DNA of 50,763 nucleotides, from contig JAILBN010000049.1 of NCBI GenBank assembly GCA_024680915.1, positions 1 through 50,763 of the forward strand, in the 5' to 3' direction. Positions 23,566 through 31,442 of the stretch are shown here, in pieces. Position numbers and translations under genes: made by a program. The notes beneath the pieces are model-generated. The model saw nothing but the letters and a program-made list of their open reading frames with translations. It was not told the DNA's origin and ran no database searches. The stretch comes from Treponemataceae bacterium (GTDB lineage Bacteria; Spirochaetota; Spirochaetia; Treponematales; Treponemataceae). Position 1 is the first letter of the stretch. The number at the start of each line of letters is the position of its first letter.

Positions 23566-24125
23566 AAGAAATGCTTAGATTAGGTTTTGTGCTCGCTGCC
23601 TTCGCCGCCGTTGCCTGTGTTGCCTTGGCTCTGGTGAACAATGTTACGGCTCCGGCCATAGCTGCCGTTAAGAGTGAGAAGCTGAGGGCCGGTTTCGCGG
23701 AGGTCTTCAGCGATGCGGATTCCTTCAAGGAAGTGACTGATTTTGCTTATACGTCATCCTCCGCTGTTTCTGTGGAAGGATTATATGCGGCAGAGAAGGG
23801 AGGCAAAACTTCCGGAGTCGTCGTCAAGGTGACAGGTCCTACCTATGACAAGGCCACCGTACTTGTTGGCATTTCCAGCGGTAAAAATATCACAGGAATA
23901 AAGATTCTGGAAATCAGCGATACTCCTGGTTTCGGACAAAGAGCTACGGAGCCTGCCTTCTATACTCAGTTCGCAGGAAAATCCGCTGTAAGCGACTTCG
24001 TTCCTAATACGGATTTTGATGCGATTTCGGGAGCGACCATAACGACAAACGGTTTCTCTTCTATACTGAAGGAAGCCTCCGCCGCTGGTCTGACTTATCT
24101 TGAAGCTGCAGGAGGTGCGCAATGA
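23562..24125 (+). CDS. rnfG: Rnf complex subunit G (flavinylated electron carrier)
   Basis: 187 residues: an N-terminal membrane anchor (LGFVLAAFAAVACVALALVN) and an external FMN-binding domain. The flavinylation motif is FDAISGATITTNGF, with FMN on the Thr of SGAT. IKILEISDTPGFGQRATEPAFY is the family's conserved core. It overlaps rnfD (ATGA) and rnfE (ATGA), so translation of the membrane subunits is coupled. Confidence 0.96.
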   Translation: MKEMLRLGFVLAAFAAVACVALALVNNVTAPAIAAVKSEKLRAGFAEVFSDADSFKEVTDFAYTSSSAVSVEGLYAAEKGGKTSGVVVKVTGPTYDKATVLVGISSGKNITGIKILEISDTPGFGQRATEPAFYTQFAGKSAVSDFVPNTDFDAISGATITTNGFSSILKEASAAGLTYLEAAGGAQ

Positions 24126-24754
24126 AAAAGTATTGGAACATATTTGTGAACGGCCTTATGAAGGAGAATCCCCTTCTGGTCATAATGATCGGGTTGTGCT
24201 CCTCCTTGGCCGTTACGACGAAGGTTTCTAACGGATTGGGAATGGGTCTGGCCATGACCTTCGTTCTTCTTATGAGCGAGATTATAATAAGTATTTTCAG
24301 AAAGCTGATTCCTGACTCAATACGAATTCCTATATTCATAATCGTAATCGCATCTTTTACGACGATCGTTGATCTTCTGATGCAGGCCTATCTGCCTTCC
24401 CTCTCAGAAGCTATGGGTGTATTCATCCCTCTTATCGTCGTGAACTGTATCATCATGGGACGTGTGGAGTCCTTCGCCTCCAAGCATAATCCCTTGGAAG
24501 CCGCCTGCGATGCCTTGGGTATGGGCTTCGGTTATCTTTGGGTTCTTTGTGGGATATCCCTTGTCCGCGAGCTCCTTGGATCCGGACTTTTCTTCGGTCT
24601 CCAGGTCATTCCTGAGGATTCCGTAATAACCTTCTTCGCAAGGGCTCCTGGAGGATTTTTCGTGTTCGGTATGTTCATTGCTGTCACAAAGGCTATCCGC
24701 AGTGCGCGGGCCAAGAAAGCTCCTGTCCAGAAAAATGAGGAGGTGGCAAAATGA
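24122..24754 (+). CDS. rnfE: Rnf complex subunit E (integral membrane)
   Basis: 210 residues with about six membrane helices. Characteristic parts are FVNGLMKENPLLVIMIGLC, PLIVVNCIIMGRVESFASKH and DALGMGFGYLWVLCGISLVREL. RnfE and RnfA are homologous and pack in opposite orientation around a membrane-embedded iron-sulfur centre; the conserved Cys in VVNCIIMGR is one of its ligands. Translation is coupled to rnfG and rnfA by 4-nt overlaps. Confidence 0.96.
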   Translation: MKKYWNIFVNGLMKENPLLVIMIGLCSSLAVTTKVSNGLGMGLAMTFVLLMSEIIISIFRKLIPDSIRIPIFIIVIASFTTIVDLLMQAYLPSLSEAMGVFIPLIVVNCIIMGRVESFASKHNPLEAACDALGMGFGYLWVLCGISLVRELLGSGLFFGLQVIPEDSVITFFARAPGGFFVFGMFIAVTKAIRSARAKKAPVQKNEEVAK

Positions 24755-25329
24755 ACGATTATCTGAAGATTTTTATAAAATCCTGGCTTATAGATAATGT
24801 GATCCTTATTCAGTTCCTGGCGCTCTGTCCTTTTATCGGTATGACGTCAGATACGAAAAAGGCCGCAGGAATGGGTGTCGCCACCTCCTTCGTCATGGTG
24901 CTGGCTACAGCAGTAACCTGGCCTTTGTATAACTACTTGCTCAAACCTCTTGAGCTTGAGTTCTTGGAGACTCTCGTATTCATCCTTGTTATTGCGGCTC
25001 TCGTGCAGCTTGTGGAGTTCTACTTGAAAAAATCGGCACCGGCCCTGTACAGCTCTATGGGTGTCTATCTTGCCCTCATAACTACCAACTGTGCTATCCT
25101 GGCTGTTACCTTGAACTGTATAAGCAACGGCTATAATTTCTTGGAGTCCATTGTTTACGCGCTTGGTACAGCCTGTGGTTTCCTTATGTCCATGGTTCTT
25201 ATGTCCGGTATACGTTCCCGGTTGAAGTCAGCTCCTGTTCCGAATTTCGTGAAGGGTACACCTATACTCTTCATCTCGGCAGGGCTTCTTTCCCTTGCCT
25301 TCGGCGGTTTCGCCGGGCTGATAAAATAG
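24751..25329 (+). CDS. rnfA: Rnf complex subunit A (integral membrane)
   Basis: 192 residues with six membrane helices: FIKSWLIDNVILIQFLALCPFIG, GVYLALITTNCAILAVTLNC and GTACGFLMSMVLMSGIRSRL. The conserved Cys pairs (ALCPF and TTNCAIL) match the ligands of the shared intramembrane cluster. It overlaps rnfE by 4 nt and is followed by rnfB after 13 nt. Confidence 0.96.
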   Translation: MNDYLKIFIKSWLIDNVILIQFLALCPFIGMTSDTKKAAGMGVATSFVMVLATAVTWPLYNYLLKPLELEFLETLVFILVIAALVQLVEFYLKKSAPALYSSMGVYLALITTNCAILAVTLNCISNGYNFLESIVYALGTACGFLMSMVLMSGIRSRLKSAPVPNFVKGTPILFISAGLLSLAFGGFAGLIK

Positions 25330-25342
25330 GTGGGCCTCTGAT

Positions 25343-26170
25343 ATGAATACTGTTCTTCTTACATTAATTGTTTCTTTTGCATTGGCATTTGTCCTGGGTG
25401 TATTGCTGGGCTTTTTCAAAAAAGTGTTCTTTGTGCCCACGGATCCCACCGTGGAGAAAATAAGGGAATGCCTTCCCGGCGCCAATTGTGGTGGATGCGG
25501 ATATCCCGGTTGTGATGGTTTTGCCTCTGCTTGTGCTGCAGGAAAAGCTCCTGCAGACGGTTGCTCTGCTGGTGGTGTGGAGGTCGCGAAAAAGGTCGGA
25601 GAAGTCCTTGGAGTCAAGGTCTCACCGGTTAAATATGTGGCCGTCCTTGCCTGCCGAGGCAGCAAGGAGCATGCCCAGATGAAGGGCTTTTATAATGGTG
25701 TGAATTCTTGTGCCGCAGCTAAGACTTTGGGAATCAACGGTACAAAGATGTGTGCCTGGGGCTGTATCGGTTTCGGCGATTGTGTCGAGGCTTGTAGCTT
25801 TGATGCGATAAAAATCGGAGAAGACGGTCTGCCTCATGTGGATTTGTCTCTTTGTACTGGTTGTGGCGCATGTGTCAGGGCCTGTCCCCAGCATCTTATA
25901 CAAAAAGTTCCTGAAGAACGAAAGGGCTCCATACCTCTTTGCTCCAACAGGAATCCTAACAAAGCCGTTATTCTTAAGCAGTGCAAGGCAGGCTGTATAA
26001 AATGTGGAAAGTGTGAACGTTCCTGTAAGGAAGGTGCCATAAAGCTTGACAAAGGCATTCCTCTGATTGATTACACCAAGTGTACTTCTTGCGGTGATTG
26101 TGTAACTGGCTGCCCTACAAAAGTGTTGGTTTTACAAGAGGATATTGTTGCGGGAACGCAGGTAGGTTAA
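25343..26170 (+). CDS. rnfB: Rnf complex subunit B (multi-cluster ferredoxin-like subunit)
   Basis: 275 residues. A single N-terminal membrane helix is followed by the RnfB-specific motif ANCGGCGYPGCDGFASAC, then a domain with CAWGCIGFGDCVEAC and three more ferredoxin-type motifs: CTGCGACVRACP, CIKCGKCERSCK and CTSCGDCVTGCP. RnfB takes electrons from reduced ferredoxin and passes them to the membrane subunits. It is the last gene of a complete rnfCDGEAB set, in the order found in acetogens and clostridia. The operon would couple ferredoxin oxidation to Na+ or H+ export. Confidence 0.95.
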   Translation: MNTVLLTLIVSFALAFVLGVLLGFFKKVFFVPTDPTVEKIRECLPGANCGGCGYPGCDGFASACAAGKAPADGCSAGGVEVAKKVGEVLGVKVSPVKYVAVLACRGSKEHAQMKGFYNGVNSCAAAKTLGINGTKMCAWGCIGFGDCVEACSFDAIKIGEDGLPHVDLSLCTGCGACVRACPQHLIQKVPEERKGSIPLCSNRNPNKAVILKQCKAGCIKCGKCERSCKEGAIKLDKGIPLIDYTKCTSCGDCVTGCPTKVLVLQEDIVAGTQVG

Positions 26171-26383
26171 CTTCAGAACTTATAAAGCTTCCTAATTCAC
26201 CTCTCCAACAGCTCTTCAACGAGTTTTCGATACTGGTTTCAGAATGCTTTTTGTATCCTGGGGCTGGTATCTTTGTTCTATACTATTCTTGTGTTTGAGG
26301 AGTGCATTGTGTTTATGTCCGTCTCGTCTTTTCCCGGCCATATTAATCCGGACATATAAGGACGAGGACCGACGGAGGTTTCT
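26171..26383. other. Intergenic region rnfB - outer-membrane protein gene
   Basis: 213 nt without a gene. I see no clear intrinsic terminator. An imperfect long-range complement (TCCGTCTCGTC near 26317 with GACGAGGACCGACGGA near 26361) could form a leader structure just before the GGAGG ribosome site of the next gene. Confidence 0.35.
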
Positions 26384-29300
26384 ATGAAAAAGCTGCTGCG
26401 GGTCATTTTATGCCTGCTGCCGTGTTTCTCTGTTTTTGCTTACAATCCGTCTGCTGGCGGAGAACTTTTTTATTTACTTGGTACGCCGGCTCTTCTTGCT
26501 GATGGAATATCCGCTGCGGGAGGAGCTCTCTCTGATGTGACGGCTGCGAATGGTGCCGTAAACCCGTCTCTTAATGCTGATGAGGAAAGATTTTCCCTTG
26601 ATGCTGGATATACGGCTTTAATCGGAGGGAGCGGGACAGGTCCTCGCTTCGGTTCCGCCTTTCACCTGGGAGCTGTGTATCCTTCGAAATACGGTGTCAT
26701 TTCGGGCGCTTTCCAGGGACTTTTCTCTTTTTCCGATGGCCTTGATCTTGGTGGAAGCGTAACGGCCCGGGTAGGCTTCTCAAGGGAAATCGGTAAGACC
26801 CTTTTATTGGGCACGGATATCGCTTTTTCAGCCGGTTCTGCTTTTTCTGTTTCTGCGGGCCTTGGAGCCGTCTATAAAATCGGTTTTATAAGCTTCCTTC
26901 CCATCATGAAGGATATCCGCCTTGGTTTCGCCCTTACTGAGCTGGGACTTCCCTTCCGCTATGACTCCAAGTCTGCGCTCGATTCTTCCTCTGGCCAGGT
27001 CTCTTTTCCTGGTATGATTACTCCCCGTTTTGCTTTTTCAGGAACCTTCCTTGATACTGCGTCCATAAAAGGCGGAATGTCTTTGGATTTTGCCTTTCCC
27101 AGCTTTCAGAATGTTGTTTTCTCAACCGGCGCCCAGCTTCTTATAAAAGATATGGTACGCCTGCGTGCAAGCTGGGACTTCAACCTCCGGGAGACAATTT
27201 CCGGCAGGGCATCCTATTTGCCCACAATATCTCTTTCCGTGAAGATTCCTGTAAATACCGGAGACAATTCATTTTTCTCAGAACAGGGCTGGCAGCAGAG
27301 CGATGTTATCCCTTCCGCCGGTGCACGCTGGCTTCCTGGCAATGTGACCGCAGTCTCTGCCGGAGTTACGGCCCGTCTCGGCATTTATGATGATGAAGCG
27401 CCTGTTATCGTGCTTTTCAATGGTTCCACGGAGCGTCCTTTATATTTTTCTCCCAATAATGATGGTGTAATGGATGAATTGGAGATACCTCTTTCTATCA
27501 CAGACAGAAGGTACGTGAATGAATGGACTCTTGTGGTGGAGGATGAGGCAGGAAGTGTCATCCGCACAATAGAGAACAAGGAGAGAAGGACCGGTTCCAT
27601 CAGCTTCGGCATGCTTTGGAAGGAGCTGGTTTCTGAGAAAAAAGGGGTGGAAGTTCCTTCTTCAGTAGTGTGGAACGGAGTTATGGATTCCGGGGAGACT
27701 GCCCCTGACGGTATATATTACTATTACTTTACTGCCGCGGATGATAACGGTAACTCTGCTGTTTCCGAAAGAAACTCTATATGTCTTGATAACACTGCTC
27801 CCTTTGTGGAAATCACTGTGCCTGACGAGGATAATATGATATTCGGGGCTGGTAAAAAGCCCTCTTTGGAGATTCAGCAGACAGGTTCTGTGGAGAAGCT
27901 GTGGAGCGCCGCCATTTACGATTCTGCTGGCAAGGCTGTCCGGACCTGGACCTGGAAGGATTCTGCCCCCGGAGATGTCGTCTGGGAAGGAAGAAATAAC
28001 CTGGACATCCCGGTTCCTTCCGGAGTCTATACCTACAGTATTTCTTCAGTGGATGATGCTGGGAACGCTTCGGGCCTGAATCAGGTGAAAAACATATTGT
28101 TTGATGCGGTTCCTCGTTCCATAAACATGACGATAAAGGGGAATCCCTTCTCTCCTAATGGAGACGGTTTCCGTGATACTCTTGAGATTACTCCGGTAAT
28201 GGTTAACAGCAGCGGACTTATATGGTGGACGATAACGGCGGAGGATTCTTCCGGTATTGTAGTGCGTACTTGGAAGGGAGATTCCATTCCTCCCGGTCCC
28301 TTCCAGTTCGATGGAAAGAATGATGAAGGCTTTGTTCTTGCTGACGGCATATACAAGCTCAAATATTCGGCTTTTTTCTCCAACGGCCAGCAGTCCGTCA
28401 TCTATAAGAATTGTACTATAAAGAACAATGCTGTAGCTGTCAGCGTCATCCGGGATAATGCTGTCTTCTCCCCCGACGGGGACGGAGTTCTTGAGACAGT
28501 AACTATAACACAGACCGTAGGTGGTGCTGATAATCTTACTTGGACTGGACAGATCATAGATTCTTCGGAAAATGTCGTGAAAGAATATACCTGGGAAGGC
28601 AAGCCCTCCAGGACTGTGGTCTGGGACGGAACCGCCACCGATGGAACAATAAAGGACGGAGTCTACAGATACAGGCTTTATTCCGTCGATTCCGCCGGTA
28701 ACGAGGCCTCCGCAGAGACCCAGCAGTTCTTGTTGGACTCCGGAACCACGGAGCTTTTCCTGTCTCTTGATAACAGAGCTTTTTCTCCTAACGGGGACGG
28801 TATAAAAGACAGTGTAACCTTCATTCCTTATATAAAGACTTCTGGCAGGATAACCGAGTACACTCTTACCGTCTATGACCAAGCTGGACGAACGGTAAGG
28901 GTTTTCTCAGACAAGAGGGAGATGCCTGAGTCCATCCAATGGAACGGTATCTCAGACAGCGGCATAATGTGTCCGGACGGAGAATACAGGGCATCGCTTT
29001 TCGCCAAGGCTCAGAATGGACATGAGAACTTTGTGGAGACTCAACCCTTCTTCCTTGACAAAAGCTTCCCTGAGATTAGTGTGGATCTTCCTTATACACT
29101 TTTCTCCCCTGATGGTGATGGAAGACGGGATACCTTCCCTGTGAACGTGATAAGTGCCTCTGAAGAGGAGCTGTGGACAGCTTCTTTATCAGATGAGAGC
29201 GGGAATGTCATCCGGGTCGTTGACTGGAACGGCAGACCGGAATCTTTCGAATGGGATGGTAAAGATGAATCTGACAACATTGTGGATGACGGCCTTTATA

Positions 29301-30466
29301 AATTGACTATATTCTCTGAGGATGACGCAGGAAACAGATGTGAGATGGAAATTCCAGGAATACAAGTGGATACCTCTCCTGTAAAGGTCTTCCTCACCAT
29401 GGAAAGCTCTGCCTTCTCTCCTGACGGGGATGGGCTGAAGGATTCTCAGGTCTTCCATGTGACTCTGAATCCTCCTGAGGGCGTGGAAGCATGGCGTTTC
29501 TGCATAAAGAACGAGTCTGGTGACATTGTGAAGAGCTGGTCTACCGAAGACAGTCTTTCTGTTCCTTCTGAGATCCGCTGGAACGGTACCGATGAAGAAG
29601 GGTATGTGAATGAAGGTTATTTCTATGGAGAAATAGAGGTTTCTTTCATCAAGGGAAATGTGGCGACGGAGAGAACCGGCGATTTCTTCTGTTCTATAAC
29701 TCCTCCTCTTCTTCTTGTAAAGACCGCTCCTAAACTATTCAGCCCGGATAACGACGGCGTTAACGACGATCTTTATATACTGCTTTCTGCCACCGCATCT
29801 GTTCCTTTGAAGGAATGGTCTTTCGAGATCAAAGACCCGGAGAACGGAAGCACCTTCTGGAAAACTTCTGGAAAGAAGTCAATAACAGAAAGAATGATAT
29901 GGGATGGTCGTAGTAATTCCGGTGAGCTCGTTCAGTCTGCCGTCGATTATCCCTTCAGCTTCCGGGTTACTGACGAGCTGGATATGACAAGTGAGGTTTC
30001 CGGCCTTATTTCTGTGGATGTCCTTGTCATCCTTGACGGTGATGTCCTGAAAATGCAGATTCCGTCGATTATCTTCCGCGGCGATGGCGCAGATTTCTCT
30101 GGAACTGATGTGGACAATGAGAAAGGACTTTCCGAAGAGCAGATTGAGAACAATATGCGTGTTCTGGGGCGTGTAGCGGAAATCCTTGATAAATTCAAGG
30201 ATTATAATGTAACGATAGAAGGTCATGCCAACAATATAACTGGTACGGAAGAAGAAGAGACGACGGACAGCGAGGAATACGGACCCGCCCTTATTCCCTT
30301 GTCAAAAGATCGGGCTGAATATGTGAAAAAGATACTTGTTGAGCTGGGGATAGATGAATCACGGCTTACGACTGTGGGAGCGGGAGGTATGAAGCCGCTT
30401 GTATCTAGAGAAGATACTTCGAACTGGTGGAAGAACCGCCGTGTCGAGTTCATTCTGAATAAGTGA
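26384..30466 (+). CDS. Large outer-membrane protein: barrel-like N-terminus, seven FSPxGDG calcium-loop Ig repeats, OmpA-like C-terminus
   Basis: 1360 residues. Signal peptide MKKLLRVILCLLPCFSVFA. Residues about 20-340 are glycine-rich and amphipathic, like PorV/PorQ-type barrels (AANGAVNPSLNADEERFSLD). The middle has seven Ig/FlgD-like modules, each opening with a probable calcium loop: YFSPNNDG, PFSPNGDG, VFSPDGDG, AFSPNGDG, LFSPDGDG, AFSPDGDG, LFSPDNDG. Each also ends with a VWDGxxxDGxVxDGxYxYxxxxxDxAGN-type strand pair. The last 130 residues are an OmpA peptidoglycan-binding domain (VTIEGHANN, LSKDRAEYVKKILVELGI, SRLTTVGAGG, NRRVEFILNK). It probably spans from outer membrane to cell wall. 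It leads an apparent operon with rsgA and mutS2. Confidence 0.82.
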   Translation: MKKLLRVILCLLPCFSVFAYNPSAGGELFYLLGTPALLADGISAAGGALSDVTAANGAVNPSLNADEERFSLDAGYTALIGGSGTGPRFGSAFHLGAVYPSKYGVISGAFQGLFSFSDGLDLGGSVTARVGFSREIGKTLLLGTDIAFSAGSAFSVSAGLGAVYKIGFISFLPIMKDIRLGFALTELGLPFRYDSKSALDSSSGQVSFPGMITPRFAFSGTFLDTASIKGGMSLDFAFPSFQNVVFSTGAQLLIKDMVRLRASWDFNLRETISGRASYLPTISLSVKIPVNTGDNSFFSEQGWQQSDVIPSAGARWLPGNVTAVSAGVTARLGIYDDEAPVIVLFNGSTERPLYFSPNNDGVMDELEIPLSITDRRYVNEWTLVVEDEAGSVIRTIENKERRTGSISFGMLWKELVSEKKGVEVPSSVVWNGVMDSGETAPDGIYYYYFTAADDNGNSAVSERNSICLDNTAPFVEITVPDEDNMIFGAGKKPSLEIQQTGSVEKLWSAAIYDSAGKAVRTWTWKDSAPGDVVWEGRNNLDIPVPSGVYTYSISSVDDAGNASGLNQVKNILFDAVPRSINMTIKGNPFSPNGDGFRDTLEITPVMVNSSGLIWWTITAEDSSGIVVRTWKGDSIPPGPFQFDGKNDEGFVLADGIYKLKYSAFFSNGQQSVIYKNCTIKNNAVAVSVIRDNAVFSPDGDGVLETVTITQTVGGADNLTWTGQIIDSSENVVKEYTWEGKPSRTVVWDGTATDGTIKDGVYRYRLYSVDSAGNEASAETQQFLLDSGTTELFLSLDNRAFSPNGDGIKDSVTFIPYIKTSGRITEYTLTVYDQAGRTVRVFSDKREMPESIQWNGISDSGIMCPDGEYRASLFAKAQNGHENFVETQPFFLDKSFPEISVDLPYTLFSPDGDGRRDTFPVNVISASEEELWTASLSDESGNVIRVVDWNGRPESFEWDGKDESDNIVDDGLYKLTIFSEDDAGNRCEMEIPGIQVDTSPVKVFLTMESSAFSPDGDGLKDSQVFHVTLNPPEGVEAWRFCIKNESGDIVKSWSTEDSLSVPSEIRWNGTDEEGYVNEGYFYGEIEVSFIKGNVATERTGDFFCSITPPLLLVKTAPKLFSPDNDGVNDDLYILLSATASVPLKEWSFEIKDPENGSTFWKTSGKKSITERMIWDGRSNSGELVQSAVDYPFSFRVTDELDMTSEVSGLISVDVLVILDGDVLKMQIPSIIFRGDGADFSGTDVDNEKGLSEEQIENNMRVLGRVAEILDKFKDYNVTIEGHANNITGTEEEETTDSEEYGPALIPLSKDRAEYVKKILVELGIDESRLTTVGAGGMKPLVSREDTSNWWKNRRVEFILNK

Positions 30467-30476
30467 GGCTTTCTTT

Positions 30477-31436
30477 ATGCAAGGACTTGTGCTAGGCGGT
30501 AGTAAGAATCTATTTGATGTTGAGTGCGAGGACGGTAGGAACCGTCTTTGCTCAATAAAAGGCAAGAAGCTTGAGGTCGGCAAAAGGTATTATAATCCCC
30601 TTGCGCCCGGTGATTGTGTTTCCATTGAGCCTGATGAGAAGACAGAGGGGCAGGGGCAGATAATTCAGCTTCTTCCCCGCCGCAATGAATACGGCCGTTG
30701 GAATGTGAAGGGAAGGGAGCCTCAGCTGCTTGCCGCCAACGTTGACCTTATCCTTTGCATCACCACGCCGGATGAGCCACCCTTCCGTCCCCGCTTTGTG
30801 GACAGGGTTCTGGCCCAGGCAGAAAGTGCCGGGATTACTCCTGTGATCGTATGCAATAAATGCGATCTTGAAGCTGCCGAGGATCCGGATTTTCAGTTCA
30901 GGCTTACTGATTGGGAGAAAATCGGCTATAAGGTGCTTCAGGTTTCAGCAGTTACAGGTAAGGGGATGAAGGAGCTGGCTGCCACCATCAAGGATAAGCT
31001 ATGCGTGCTTACGGGACAGTCGGGAGTGGGAAAATCCAGTATATTGAACAGGCTGGATCCTGCTCTCAACCTTAAGACAGGCAGCCTTTCAGATAAATAC
31101 GGCAGGGGAACTCACACGACAACAAGAGGTAACCTGCTTCATATAAAGCTGGATGAAGGCTTCGTAGACGATAAAGATGCTGTATCCTCCATAATCGATA
31201 CTCCAGGTGTAAGGCGTTTCGTGCTTAATGATATAGAAGCCTGTGACCTGGCTCTTTATTTCAGGGAGATGAGACCTCTCTTGGGGAAATGCAGTTACGG
31301 TATGTCCTGCACACATACTCATGAAGCTGGTTGTAAGATTCTTGAGGGCGTTTATGCCGGTGCTATAAGCGAAGAAAGGTATGAAAGCTGGCAGCGTATC
31401 TGTGACGAGCTTTCCTCTGGCAGTTGGGAAGACTGA
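30477..31436 (+). CDS. rsgA: Ribosome small-subunit-dependent GTPase RsgA
   Basis: 319 residues. An N-terminal OB-fold domain is followed by a circularly permuted GTPase domain, in which G4 (CNKCD) comes before G1 (TGQSGVGKSSIL) and G3 (DTPGV). A C-terminal zinc knuckle follows (CSYGMSCTHTHEAGC). RsgA assists late 30S maturation. Its ATG is 10 nt after the stop of the outer-membrane protein gene, with GAGG in between, and mutS2 follows after 6 nt, so the three are probably one transcript. Confidence 0.96.
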   Translation: MQGLVLGGSKNLFDVECEDGRNRLCSIKGKKLEVGKRYYNPLAPGDCVSIEPDEKTEGQGQIIQLLPRRNEYGRWNVKGREPQLLAANVDLILCITTPDEPPFRPRFVDRVLAQAESAGITPVIVCNKCDLEAAEDPDFQFRLTDWEKIGYKVLQVSAVTGKGMKELAATIKDKLCVLTGQSGVGKSSILNRLDPALNLKTGSLSDKYGRGTHTTTRGNLLHIKLDEGFVDDKDAVSSIIDTPGVRRFVLNDIEACDLALYFREMRPLLGKCSYGMSCTHTHEAGCKILEGVYAGAISEERYESWQRICDELSSGSWED

Positions 31437-31442
31437 CAAATT

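Noticed and set aside
28046-28882. A 278-codon minus-strand frame inside the outer-membrane protein gene
   Set aside because: Arises from the repeated codon pattern of the FSPxGDG modules; no family features.
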